Source of the DNA: Priestia aryabhattai
GTDB taxonomy: Bacteria; Bacillota; Bacilli; Bacillales; Bacillaceae_H
Reading direction: 5' to 3'
NCBI RefSeq assembly: GCF_023715685.1
Contig: NZ_JAMBOQ010000003.1
Coordinates: forward strand, 372,001-436,000
Length of the DNA stretch: 64,000 nucleotides
How positions within the stretch are numbered: the stretch's first letter is position 1; each line of letters starts with the position of its first letter. Below the pieces are notes generated by a model, which was given only the letters and a program-made list of their open reading frames with translations, was not told the origin of the DNA and searched no databases. A program made the translations under genes and the position numbers. Shown here piece after piece: positions 47,975-56,398 of the stretch.

Positions 47975-50914
47975 TTATTTTGTAACTGTTTTCGTTGTTG
48001 CTTTACTTGTGTTGTTGGCTGCGTCTGCTGCTGTTACGCTGATTGCTGTACCTGCTTTTTGTTTTTTAATTGTTATGCTGTACTGACCTTTTGCGTTGGC
48101 TTTTGTGTTGCCGATTTCTTTGTTGTTCACTTTGGCTACAACGGATGTGTTTGCTTCTGCTGTTCCTTTAATAGCTGTATCTGCGTCGCTGACTGGATTC
48201 ACTTGAGGTGCATTTGGGGCAATGACGTCGCGCACCGATACTTTTACTTCTTCACTTTCTTGGTTTTGGCTGTTTGTAGCTGTGATGTACAAGAGTGTGT
48301 TTTCTTTTTGTTTTGGAATTTTCACTTGGAATGCACCTTTTGCATCAGCTTTAGCCGAAGCAATCACTTTTTTGGCGCTGTTTTTAACATTTACAGTAAA
48401 ATTCACTTTAGCCGTTCCTGTTACATATTCATCTTTATTAGTCACGGCTTTTACCGTTGGTTTGGCAGGTGCTTTTTGAACAACTGCACGAATGCTTGTA
48501 TTAGCTTCTCCATTCGTTACAATCACTTGCAAAACGGTATCTGCTTTTTGAGCTGGAATGTTCACAGAGAACGTATTCTTTGCATCAGCTTTGGCTGTAC
48601 CAAGTGTTTTTGAACCGTTCATCACTTTAACAGTTGAACCGTTTTGAGCTTTACCTGTAACAGTTGTTTGAGTGCTGATTAGTGTATTTACCTGCGCTTG
48701 CAGCTGCTGTGCACTTACCGCGCTGTACGCATTTAAACGTCCCCATCCTGATACGTAATCGTAGCCTGGAGCAGGGGGTTCTGCTGGACTTTCTCCATCA
48801 TCGTATACAGGAGCATCTTTTTCATCAAATTTAATATCTTTAGCTGTATCCGTTAAGCGTTTTTCAACGTCTTTTGGCTTTAAACCTGGGTTTTGTGATA
48901 ATAATAACCCCGCAACGGCTGCCACGTGAGGGGTTGCCATTGATGTTCCGCTTAAATAAGTGACGTTTCCGTCTGGAACAAGACTTGGAATATCAGAGCC
49001 TGGAGCTGTAATATCTAATCCTTTTCCGTAGTTTGAGTAGTCAGATACGATATCTAAACGGTTTGATGCGCCGACTGAAATGGCATAGTTTGAAGAAGCA
49101 GGGTAAGAGAGCTCTTCCATACCGTCGTTTCCGCTTGCTGCTACAACCGTTACGTTATGGTCGTATGCATATTTTAATGAATATTCAAGTACGCGGCTGT
49201 AAGATCCGCCAAGGCTTAAGTTAATGACTTTTGCACCGTGATCGACCGCGTATTTAATACCGTACGCAATTTGTTCTGTATCTCCGCTTCCAGATGCGTC
49301 TAGAATTTTAACCGGTAAGATTTTAGCGTGAGAATTAATGCCGGCCATTGAATAGTTATTGTTTGCAGAGGCTGCGATAATACCCGCTACGTGCGTTCCG
49401 TGTCCGTTGTCGTCAGTTGCATTCGACGAACGATCAACGTAGTTATAGCCTGCTTTTGTATCCACGACGCCATTTAAATCAGCTAGTGATGAATCGACGC
49501 CTGTATCCGCAACGGCAATAACCGTATCTTTTAACTTTTGGCTGTTTAGTAATTTTTCAAGCGATTCAAATTGAATATCAGCATGTGGAGTGCCATCATT
49601 TTTACCCGTGTTGTTTAATGACCATTGATATGGGTATTGTGAATCCATTGAAAGGGCATGGTACTCTTGAACCGGCTCGATAAATTCAGTTTCAGGAAGT
49701 GCTTCAATTTGTTTTGCCGTCATTTTACCTTGAGCAGATGACGTGCTGAAACTTTTTGCATTGCTATCATCTAATTGAATAACAAACATATTATCAAAAG
49801 AAGCAGCTGATTCTTTTAATGGATTAATAGATTCAATGCTTGCTGATTTTGACTGTGCTTTTGTTTTAAATGACTTTGCATTTGCACCATCTTTTAATTT
49901 AACAATATAGCGAGTTTCAGCTTTTGTTGACACGCTGTTCGCGCTTACTAATTTAGCTCTTACTAATACAGACGAGACATTTAAGTCCGTTACGTCTTTT
50001 AATTTTGTCTGTGCTGCTACTTTTTCTAAGTCTTTCTTTAAAGGAGCTGGCACAGATTTGTACGCGATGCTGTATAGATCATTGATTGCTTTTTGATCAG
50101 CGCTTGTAATCATATATGTGCTTGATGCGCCGTTTTTCGCCACGTCTGTAAATAAACTCTTTAGCTGAACTAAATCTTTGTATACTTGTTCACGCATCGA
50201 CTTATCGATAATCATTTTAGAACTGATAAACGGAGCTGCTTTGTAATAAAGAGAAGAAAGGTCTTTTCCGCTTGCTGTTTTTGAAAGCACAGCGTCACGA
50301 ATTGTACGCAAATCTTTTAAAATACCTTTTCCGTTTTCTTTTTGGCTTGTACTTAATTCAGCCGGGCATTCTTCTGCCACCATTTGAGAAGGGGGAAGTG
50401 AAGCGCCTTCATAGCTGATTGTATAAGGAACTTCTGTTTTTTCTTCGGGCTCAGGTTCTGGAGAAGTTGAACCATCTTCTGCATCCTCTTCAATCATGCC
50501 GTCTTCGCTTCCGTAATACTCAACTTTCACATAATAAGGGCCTGTCCAAGCAATTGGAAAATCAAGTTGAGCAGGCTCGTCTTTGTAAGAGTATCCCATA
50601 TAACGGTCAAATGCCACGTTGTTTTTGGCATTTTCAAGACTAGAGTAAACCGTGATATTTACTTCATCATCACTTTGCAGCTTAATTCGGTAGTGTGAAA
50701 ACTTTGCTACATCTTGCTTAGAAGGATTAATCTTGTACCAATGTGCTTGTTCTGGTTCTGTAAATGTTCCTTTTGCTGCTTTACCAATGCTTAATGTTTT
50801 TTCATTAGCAGGAGGATTGCCTGCTGCTTGTGTTTTCAATAAGCCTAATTGGCTAAAACACAAGGTGAACATTAAAGCAAAAGCAATAAAACGATAAATT
50901 GACCCTTTTTTCAT
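47975..50914 (-). CDS. Secreted subtilisin-family serine protease with C-terminal Ig-like repeats
   Basis: The 979-residue exported protease carries a signal peptide (GSIYRFIAFALMFTLCFSQ, cleaved near TQAAG). A PPC-like domain follows at about residues 40-150 and a helical region at 180-290. An I9-type propeptide spans about 330-415 (RYIVKLKDGANAKSF). The catalytic S8 domain has Asp470 (VADTGVDSS), His505 (GHGTHVAG) and Ser658 (GTSMATPHVA). Three C-terminal Ig-like repeats of about 80 residues follow, each with a KNTFSVNIPAQKADT-type core. It has no sorting signal. ATG 50914 has GGAGG upstream. It probably degrades extracellular protein for nutrition. Confidence 0.93.
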   Translation of the reverse strand: MKKGSIYRFIAFALMFTLCFSQLGLLKTQAAGNPPANEKTLSIGKAAKGTFTEPEQAHWYKINPSKQDVAKFSHYRIKLQSDDEVNITVYSSLENAKNNVAFDRYMGYSYKDEPAQLDFPIAWTGPYYVKVEYYGSEDGMIEEDAEDGSTSPEPEPEEKTEVPYTISYEGASLPPSQMVAEECPAELSTSQKENGKGILKDLRTIRDAVLSKTASGKDLSSLYYKAAPFISSKMIIDKSMREQVYKDLVQLKSLFTDVAKNGASSTYMITSADQKAINDLYSIAYKSVPAPLKKDLEKVAAQTKLKDVTDLNVSSVLVRAKLVSANSVSTKAETRYIVKLKDGANAKSFKTKAQSKSASIESINPLKESAASFDNMFVIQLDDSNAKSFSTSSAQGKMTAKQIEALPETEFIEPVQEYHALSMDSQYPYQWSLNNTGKNDGTPHADIQFESLEKLLNSQKLKDTVIAVADTGVDSSLADLNGVVDTKAGYNYVDRSSNATDDNGHGTHVAGIIAASANNNYSMAGINSHAKILPVKILDASGSGDTEQIAYGIKYAVDHGAKVINLSLGGSYSRVLEYSLKYAYDHNVTVVAASGNDGMEELSYPASSNYAISVGASNRLDIVSDYSNYGKGLDITAPGSDIPSLVPDGNVTYLSGTSMATPHVAAVAGLLLSQNPGLKPKDVEKRLTDTAKDIKFDEKDAPVYDDGESPAEPPAPGYDYVSGWGRLNAYSAVSAQQLQAQVNTLISTQTTVTGKAQNGSTVKVMNGSKTLGTAKADAKNTFSVNIPAQKADTVLQVIVTNGEANTSIRAVVQKAPAKPTVKAVTNKDEYVTGTAKVNFTVNVKNSAKKVIASAKADAKGAFQVKIPKQKENTLLYITATNSQNQESEEVKVSVRDVIAPNAPQVNPVSDADTAIKGTAEANTSVVAKVNNKEIGNTKANAKGQYSITIKKQKAGTAISVTAADAANNTSKATTKTVTK

Positions 50915-51358
50915 GTTAAACCTCCAAAAAATATAGTAAAAACTAGGAATTACATACCTATTAAACCATAAAGTTTAAAAATTTGTAAATAATTACTGTT
51001 GCTTATTTTAAAATTCTGTCAAGTTATTAATCTCGCATGAAAAATGGTGAGATAAGTCCTAGTTGCAAAAAGTAGAAAAAATTGGCAAAATAAAGAGTGA
51101 GTCTATTTATAAAAGGCGAGAGTACGCTGAAAAGGGAAGAAGGGAATGAGAATTATTTTTAAAAGCAGAATTCATTGGAGAAAATCTGATCGGTTTCTTT
51201 TTACCTGTGTTTATAAAGAGGAAATCGGGCTATATAAATAAAGATTGGAAAAATTTTCAGTCTAATTAAGTTCATTTGTAGCATATAATACGAGCCGGAT
51301 TTCTTTTATAATAAACAAAAGCAAAGAAAGAGCAAATGGTGAAAAGGAGTGAAAGAAG
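50915..51358. other. Intergenic stretch without recognised features
   Basis: About 440 AT-rich bases lie between the divergent protease and SUKH-like genes. They must hold both promoters, but no convincing -35/-10 pair, operator or small gene was found. Confidence 0.5.
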
Positions 51359-51877
51359 TTGTCAAATGTGATGCAACGACAGGAAAAGCGAATGAAGTTT
51401 GATGCCGAACAGCTTGCACCCCTTGATATTGATAAAGAGACAAAGAAGTTGCTAACAGAAAAAGGATTGCCAAAAGAAGCTTCACCATTTCTAGAATTCG
51501 TTTCATCAAAAGGAAAGCTAACAACTTTATGCGAAACATTTCAGTTATCATCTCGTTACCAACACTATTGGCTTTTAGGAACAACAGGCGCTGGAGATCC
51601 AATTTGTCTTCATCAGAAAAACGGTTCAGTTGTGCTGCTCGATACGTCCAATGATGACTGCGAGCGCTTTGTTAATACAACTTTTCCACAGTTTTTAGCA
51701 TGCTTAGATGTGTTTGAAGAACTAGTAGAAGAAACGATTCAAGCTAACGGAGAATCTGCATACTTAGAGCGACACATTCCTGCTGAGGTGCTGCAGCGAT
51801 GCAAAAAACGTATGAATGAAATTGATGAAGCTTGTTTAGCCCCTTATTCTTTTTGGTTCAAAGAATTTTCTTTTTAA
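51359..51877 (+). CDS. SUKH-4-like (SMI1/KNR4 superfamily) protein
   Basis: This 172-residue soluble protein has the pattern of SUKH-4 immunity-type proteins. LLTEKGLPKEASPFLEF is near the start, then YWLLGTTGAGDPICLHQKNGSVVLLD, and VNTTFPQFLACLDVFEELVEE near the end. SUKH proteins often neutralise contact-dependent or secreted toxins, but no toxin gene is adjacent, so an immunity role is unproven. TTG 51359 follows AAAAGGAG. Confidence 0.7.
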   Translation: MSNVMQRQEKRMKFDAEQLAPLDIDKETKKLLTEKGLPKEASPFLEFVSSKGKLTTLCETFQLSSRYQHYWLLGTTGAGDPICLHQKNGSVVLLDTSNDDCERFVNTTFPQFLACLDVFEELVEETIQANGESAYLERHIPAEVLQRCKKRMNEIDEACLAPYSFWFKEFSF

Positions 51878-51887
51878 TATAGTAGAA

Positions 51888-51923
51888 AAATAGACATGGC
51901 CGTTTTTGGTCATGTCTATTTAG
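51888..51923 (+). terminator. Terminator of the SUKH-like gene
   Basis: AATAGACATGGCC and GGTCATGTCTATT pair with a GTTTTT loop, followed by a short T-rich segment. Confidence 0.8.
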
Positions 51924-52017
51924 TTGTGGCTGCAAGCCTATTAATATAGATAGAATAAATAAAAATGGTAGTATATAATGGATATAAATTCCTTTTGGGA
52001 GGGAGCGGAGATTATAA

Positions 52018-52296
52018 ATGATTTCTTTATTTGGACTAATGAGTGCTTTCTTTTTTCTGCTTTTTGGTACATCGTACTTCTTCTATAGAAAGAACTCACC
52101 TGTGCAGTACGGAATTTCACTTAGCAGCATGCTAATAAGCATATTTCTATTTTTATATAGCATACTTGGAGTTGGAGGTTTTGAAGGAATGGGCCTTGGT
52201 GCTTTAGCGATTGCTTTGTTTGTGGCGTCGGTTCTGAGTTTGTTCGTCAGTGTTCTTTTTAACATAATAAATAGACACGGGAAAGGTGCTGTATGA
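52018..52296 (+). CDS. Small membrane protein (92 aa)
   Basis: There are three predicted membrane helices (FGLMSAFFFLLFGTSYFFY, YGISLSSMLISIFLFLYSIL and ALAIALFVASVLSLFVSVLF) and a short basic tail. I do not recognise the family with confidence; it resembles small YesK-like membrane proteins. ATG 52018 has GGGAGGGAG upstream and a TATAAT near 51973. It ends 1 bp before the GNAT gene, so the two are cotranscribed. Confidence 0.75.
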   Translation: MISLFGLMSAFFFLLFGTSYFFYRKNSPVQYGISLSSMLISIFLFLYSILGVGGFEGMGLGALAIALFVASVLSLFVSVLFNIINRHGKGAV

Positions 52297-52297
52297 A

Positions 52298-52756
52298 ATG
52301 AGAGAAATAACTTTTAGAGAAGCAGTGCGGGAAGATTTAGATCAAATTGTTCAAATGCTTGCTGATGATATACTAGGAAGCAAACGCGAGCGCTACGAAT
52401 TACCGCTTCCAGACTGTTATATTCAAGCATTTCAGGCGATTGACGCAGATCCAAACAATGAACTGATTGTCGCATGTAAAGATAATGAAGTAATAGGTGT
52501 TCAACAAATTACTTTTACGCCCCATATAGCACGACAAGGCGGATGGAGAGCAACCATTGAAGGAGTCCGAACCGCTTCGTCAGAGCGCGGGAAAGGGACT
52601 GGATATCAGCTGATTACATGGGCGATTGAACGAGCCAAAGAACGTAATTGTCATTTAGTACAATTAACAACTGATAAAGAACGGTCAGAGGCTTTGCATT
52701 TTTATCAAAAGCTTGGATTTACAGCTTCTCATGAAGGGTTAAAGCTACATTTGTAA
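52298..52756 (+). CDS. GNAT family N-acetyltransferase
   Basis: The 152-residue acetyltransferase has the GNAT fold: ITFREAVREDLDQIVQML at the start, VIGVQQITFTPHI in strand 4, and the acetyl-CoA loop RTASSERGKGTGYQLITWAIERAKE. It ends with CHLVQLTTDKERSEALHFYQKLGFTASHEG. The acceptor is unknown. ATG 52298 has AAAGGTG upstream within the end of the previous gene. Confidence 0.88.
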   Translation: MREITFREAVREDLDQIVQMLADDILGSKRERYELPLPDCYIQAFQAIDADPNNELIVACKDNEVIGVQQITFTPHIARQGGWRATIEGVRTASSERGKGTGYQLITWAIERAKERNCHLVQLTTDKERSEALHFYQKLGFTASHEGLKLHL

Positions 52757-53222
52757 TCCACTGTTAATTGCTATATCCCTGTGATGAGAATTTTTTTGAT
52801 TAAAATGATTTTTTTTCGTTTAGTTCAATTGAAACGTGGTATACACATAGTACAGAGCCGATAGAAATTTTTCTAAGGCTACTGTGAAAGGTAAATACTT
52901 AGCTTCACGAAGGGACTGATTTAGTTTTGGAAGACTTAACAGCAACTTCAGCAAACGTATTACCTCACATGAAAAGCAGATATTCTGATCTGACAATTGG
53001 CACTCTCGTTATGAACCGATATACGTAGCGAAAGGGCCTCACAAGGGCAAATGAACATGAAATAATAAGAGAAGAACCTGTATCAGTTTTGATGCAGGTT
53101 CTTTTTTGTGAGATGTAAAAAGAAATCTTATATAAAACTTCGGTAGGAATTTATATATAAAATCTATAAGTATGGTAAACTATTCGAAATTGTATCGGCA
53201 TGAAAAAAGAAGGAGGAGTTCT
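52757..53222. other. Intergenic stretch with a lone terminator
   Basis: A strong terminator at 53076-53107 has no gene in front of it. About 200 bases before it could be an unrecognised small RNA or the remnant of a gene: an ORF fragment reads TDLVLEDLTATSANVLPHMK and stops near 53028. No start codon with a ribosome binding site goes with it. Confidence 0.45.
53076..53107 (+). terminator. Terminator of an unassigned transcript
   Basis: GAACCTGTATC and GATGCAGGTTC pair around AGTTTT, followed by six T. Confidence 0.88.
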
Positions 53223-53708
53223 ATGGATACACGCGAGCTCTTTTACCACATTTATCAAAAGAGTGTCACAGCAGAAAAACATTATTTACCATGGGCACTT
53301 TCTATGCTGGAACATGAACAGGATTCTTTGTCTCTTTCTATTTTGGCTTCCCTCCGGCCACCCTATAATCTCTTTGAAATAGAAGATTACTTTCATCGTA
53401 CTTCAAAAGAGCTTTCTTTGCCGGAGCCGAGTGAACAGGAATGTACAGATTACCTGATCTATATGCGGCTTCAAACAAATGTGCAACATGAAGAGATGGC
53501 GCTGACGGAAGCAAATCACTTATACACCATGTTCATTGAGCTCGACTGTCCGACTGAATTAGTAAGTTGGCTTGAAATTAGTGACATGATAGATGACTAT
53601 CAGTACGGAGACAATTATTTTAACATCACGGATGAAATCATACATATAACTATTATGAAAGAAGCAAAAAGTCAGTTGGAACATTACCGTAAGAAAATCT
53701 TTAAATGA
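53223..53708 (+). CDS. Uncharacterised protein (161 aa)
   Basis: The acidic, soluble, probably all-helical protein begins MDTRELFYHIYQKSVTAEKH and contains LPWALSMLEHEQDSLSLSIL. I do not recognise a domain. ATG 53223 has AGGAGG 5-8 nt upstream; the longer frame start at 53172 has no site. It is monocistronic and followed by 160 noncoding bases and a terminator. Confidence 0.7.
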   Translation: MDTRELFYHIYQKSVTAEKHYLPWALSMLEHEQDSLSLSILASLRPPYNLFEIEDYFHRTSKELSLPEPSEQECTDYLIYMRLQTNVQHEEMALTEANHLYTMFIELDCPTELVSWLEISDMIDDYQYGDNYFNITDEIIHITIMKEAKSQLEHYRKKIFK

Positions 53709-53871
53709 GGCATTACGAAATTTCTTATAACTCATTTGACACCAAACGTATAAAAGAGTATACTTATGTTAAACATAGTAATTATGTCGGATAAGTAGGT
53801 TATGGTGCTGTGAACAAGACTTCTACTGATAAAGAGGAGATCTAGTCCAAATCGTACAGTCCGACTTTGAT

Positions 53872-53896
53872 GAGATGCTTTCAAGCATCTTTTTTT
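53872..53896 (+). terminator. Terminator
   Basis: GATGCTT and AAGCATC form a short stem followed by eight T. It ends the plus-strand transcript from 53.2 kb. Confidence 0.8.
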
Positions 53897-53904
53897 TTGT
53901 ACAA

Positions 53905-53929
53905 AAAAACAGCCGCATGGGCTGTTTTC
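53905..53929 (-). terminator. Terminator of the nag-linked SIS gene
   Basis: AAAACAGCC and GGCTGTTTT pair around GCATG. On the minus strand the hairpin is followed by a T-run. Confidence 0.82.
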
Positions 53930-54654
53930 TATAGAGCAGTAATTCTTCCTTTGTAAGCATCAATCAACCGCTGGTTATGTTCATCTGAACCTTCCATATT
54001 TCCGCTTAAAAAGACAGGCGGCGTGATGCCGCGACTAAGCAGTTTTTGAATGGCTCTAGATAGGATATCATTTAAGATAGCGCCTCCAATTACTGTAGAG
54101 CCAGAAGCGAAGGAAATGTCTTGCTGATGAAGAAGAACGTCTCCTTTTGGAATATGATTATTAACGACAAGATCAACGACATCATGAAGGTACTTTCCGC
54201 TTTTATGTCGCGAAGCCCGGCTTGCGGCATAAGAAGGAGAGGTAAGTCCGATAACAAAGGCACCTTTTTCTTTTGCAATTAAGGCCACATCAATGGGAAC
54301 GGGATTTACGCCCGACGTAGAAATCACAATCATAATATCACCTGGTATGATATCTTCTTTTTCCATAAAGGTGTATGCATAGTCGTTTTTACGCTCTAAC
54401 TGTGAAGAGCGCGAAGCTCCTTTATGAAGCATCAGTTCTTCTACAAAAATAGGATGAATCGGTGCAAGCCCCCCGGAACGGTAAAACACTTCTTCCGTTA
54501 AAATATGAGAATGACCGCACCCAAATAAATGAATGAGGTGATGAGAAGCTAATTGCTGTGAGATTTTCTCAGCTGCGGATTCCATTGCCTGCTGTTCATG
54601 CGCCTCCACTTTAGCAAGCAGTTTTGTTAGTTCCTGTAGATATAAACTAGACAT
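53929..54654 (-). CDS. SIS-domain phosphosugar-binding protein (UPF0309 type)
   Basis: The 241-residue sugar-isomerase-domain protein has HLIHLFGCGHSHILTEEVFYRSGG with the phosphate loop, then DIMIVISTSGVNPVPIDVALIAKEKGAFVIGLTS with the second phosphate-binding loop, and a conserved FASGSTVIGGAILNDIL segment. The family binds phosphorylated amino sugars. As the last gene of the nagA-nagB-nagR set it probably handles an amino-sugar phosphate derivative. The precise reaction is unknown. ATG 54654 lies 15 bp after nagR. Confidence 0.83.
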   Translation of the reverse strand: MSSLYLQELTKLLAKVEAHEQQAMESAAEKISQQLASHHLIHLFGCGHSHILTEEVFYRSGGLAPIHPIFVEELMLHKGASRSSQLERKNDYAYTFMEKEDIIPGDIMIVISTSGVNPVPIDVALIAKEKGAFVIGLTSPSYAASRASRHKSGKYLHDVVDLVVNNHIPKGDVLLHQQDISFASGSTVIGGAILNDILSRAIQKLLSRGITPPVFLSGNMEGSDEHNQRLIDAYKGRITAL

Positions 54655-54669
54655 AAAAAAACTCCTTAG

Positions 54670-55395
54670 TTAAGATCGTGTCATGTTAATCGTAAACTTA
54701 TAGCGGTCTGCCCGGTACGAAGATTTCACCACTTCAAGCGGCGTGCGGTCTTGCAAATACGTATTTCTTTGAATCAGTAGAACCGGTGAATATGAGCTGA
54801 TTCCAAGATGCTTCACTTCGGTTTCAGAAGCTAAAATGGATTCTAACGTTTGATTGGCTTCTCCAATTTTCAGCCCCAGCTCTTCTTCAATATAGCGATA
54901 GAGAGAGTCATTAACAATGGATTCTGTTAATCCTTTGACTAGGTTAGCGGATACATATACGCTTTCAAGCGCCATGGGCACGTCATCAGCTAAACGAATA
55001 CGCTTGATTTCATAAACGGGTGCATGCAGGGAAATTTGCAGCTGCTCGGCAATTTTCTCTGAAGCCGCAATAATTTCAAAGCTCAGCAATTTACTGCTTG
55101 GCACCATTCCCCGCGCTTTCATATCTTCTGTAAAACTCGTTAATCCAACAAGCTGCTGCTCAAGCTTTTTTTCAGACACAAAGGTGCCGCGTCCTTTTTG
55201 ACGATATAAATAACCGTCGTTTACTAAATTGTTAATCGCTTGGCGAACGGTCATTCTGCTGATTTCAAATCGTTCTGCAAACTCTCGTTCAGAAGGAAGT
55301 GAATCATTTGGTTTTAACTCGCCTTTTTCAATTTGTTTTTTTAATTGTTCTTCAATTTGATAGTAAATCGGAAGAGGTGAGCTTTTATCAATCAC
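54670..55395 (-). CDS. nagR: GntR/HutC-family repressor NagR
   Basis: The 241-residue regulator has an N-terminal winged helix (IYYQIEEQLKKQIEKGELKP, FEISRMTVRQAINNLVNDGYLYRQKGRGTFV) and a C-terminal UTRA ligand domain (FTEDMKARGMVPSSKLLSFE, PVLLIQRNTYLQDRTPLEVV). B. subtilis NagR (YvoA) binds glucosamine 6-phosphate or GlcNAc 6-phosphate and releases dre sites. Two dre-like sites lie between nagA and nagP. GTG 55395 follows AAGGAGAG. Confidence 0.93.
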   Translation of the reverse strand: MIDKSSPLPIYYQIEEQLKKQIEKGELKPNDSLPSEREFAERFEISRMTVRQAINNLVNDGYLYRQKGRGTFVSEKKLEQQLVGLTSFTEDMKARGMVPSSKLLSFEIIAASEKIAEQLQISLHAPVYEIKRIRLADDVPMALESVYVSANLVKGLTESIVNDSLYRYIEEELGLKIGEANQTLESILASETEVKHLGISSYSPVLLIQRNTYLQDRTPLEVVKSSYRADRYKFTINMTRS

Positions 55396-55418
55396 TTGAG
55401 TTCTCTCCTTTATGTAAA

Positions 55419-55445
55419 CCTCCTCATCTAAAAGAGATGAGGAGG
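55419..55445 (-). terminator. Hairpin ahead of nagR
   Basis: CCTCCTCATCT and AGATGAGGAGG form an 11-bp perfect stem with a five-base loop, just before the nagR ribosome binding site. It lacks a T-run in the direction of transcription, so it may be an attenuating or stabilising hairpin. Confidence 0.55.
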
Positions 55446-55526
55446 CATGGTATCTATATACATTTTATTTAATAACCAGATATCTTTCTTTCATAAAGAC
55501 TGATTGATTATAGCCGGGATAGACTA

Positions 55527-55654
55527 CTTGACTATTCTTTCAAAGGTTCACATAAGCGGAGGATGCCTATCCCGTAAGGGGGGCGGCATCCGCTTAGGGC
55601 TAGAAAATTCAAATTGACCGCTCTTTAGTCATATTTGGATTTTCTACATCGATA
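55527..55654 (-). repeat. Two-hairpin intergenic repeat, copy 4
   Basis: It is inverted relative to the other copies. Hairpin 1 (55601-55646) keeps loop AAAGAGC and the TAGAAAAT base but has one mismatch and one bulge. Hairpin 2 keeps CTAAGCGGATGCC and the CCCTTACGGG tip. It lies between nagB and nagR on their coding strand and is the most decayed of the five copies. Confidence 0.87.
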
Positions 55655-55658
55655 CAAA

Positions 55659-56396
55659 TTAAACTGTAGTCGATACTTTAGCTAAAGCTTCTTGGTCCGC
55701 AATAATTGTAACACAAGGATGCTTTTTTAAAATAGAAGCAGGAAAGTCTTCTGTGATTTCGCTGTTAAGCAGTTGATACATGGCTTCTGCTTTGGCTTCT
55801 CCGGAGATAAGCAGTAAAATTTCTTTACTTTTCATAATTGATTCAATTCCCATTGTAATAGCTTGAGTAGGCACTTCATCAAGAGAATTAAAGTAGCGCG
55901 CATTGGCTTTTCGCGTTGACTCTTCTAACGTCACAATATGAGTAGGAGAGTTGAATGACGTACCCGGTTCGTTAAAGCCAATATGTCCGTTTTGGCCGAT
56001 TCCAAGGATTTGAAGGTCAATGCCTCCGTGATTTTGAATCATTTCATCGTAGCGTCGGCATTCTTCTTCAGGAGTATCAGCTAGACCGTTAGGAACATGC
56101 GTGTTGTTTACGTCAATGTCAATGTGATTAAATAACGCATCTGCCATATAGTAGTGATAGCTGTTTGGATCTTGTGGCTTCATTCCGACATATTCATCTA
56201 AGTTAAATGAAGTAACGTGTTTGTAAGACGTGCCGTGCTCATTATGATCTTGAATTAAGCGGTCATATAATCCTTTAGGTGTGCCTCCTGTTGCAAGTCC
56301 CAAATTGATATTTGGATTTTCATGAAGTTTGCTAATCAGCATATCAGCTGCTTTTGCACTCATTTCACTGTAATTTTTCACTTGGATGATATTCAT
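55659..56396 (-). CDS. nagB: Glucosamine-6-phosphate deaminase
   Basis: The 245-residue enzyme converts glucosamine 6-phosphate to fructose 6-phosphate and ammonia. Family motifs: LGLATGGTPKGLYDRLI for phosphate binding, SFNLDEYVGM with the catalytic Asp, LGIGQNGHIGFNEPGTSF with the catalytic His/Asn, and AITMGIESIM. ATG 56396 has AAAGGAGG upstream. The stop codon of nagA lies 2 bp away, so translation is coupled. It shares the operon with nagA. Confidence 0.95.
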   Translation of the reverse strand: MNIIQVKNYSEMSAKAADMLISKLHENPNINLGLATGGTPKGLYDRLIQDHNEHGTSYKHVTSFNLDEYVGMKPQDPNSYHYYMADALFNHIDIDVNNTHVPNGLADTPEEECRRYDEMIQNHGGIDLQILGIGQNGHIGFNEPGTSFNSPTHIVTLEESTRKANARYFNSLDEVPTQAITMGIESIMKSKEILLLISGEAKAEAMYQLLNSEITEDFPASILKKHPCVTIIADQEALAKVSTTV

Positions 56397-56398
56397 TG

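Noticed and set aside
47948..48613. Long Cys-rich plus-strand ORF (221 codons)
   Set aside because: It runs antisense through the Ig-like repeats of the subtilase gene. The odd Cys and Phe content is a frame artefact, and there is no ribosome binding site.
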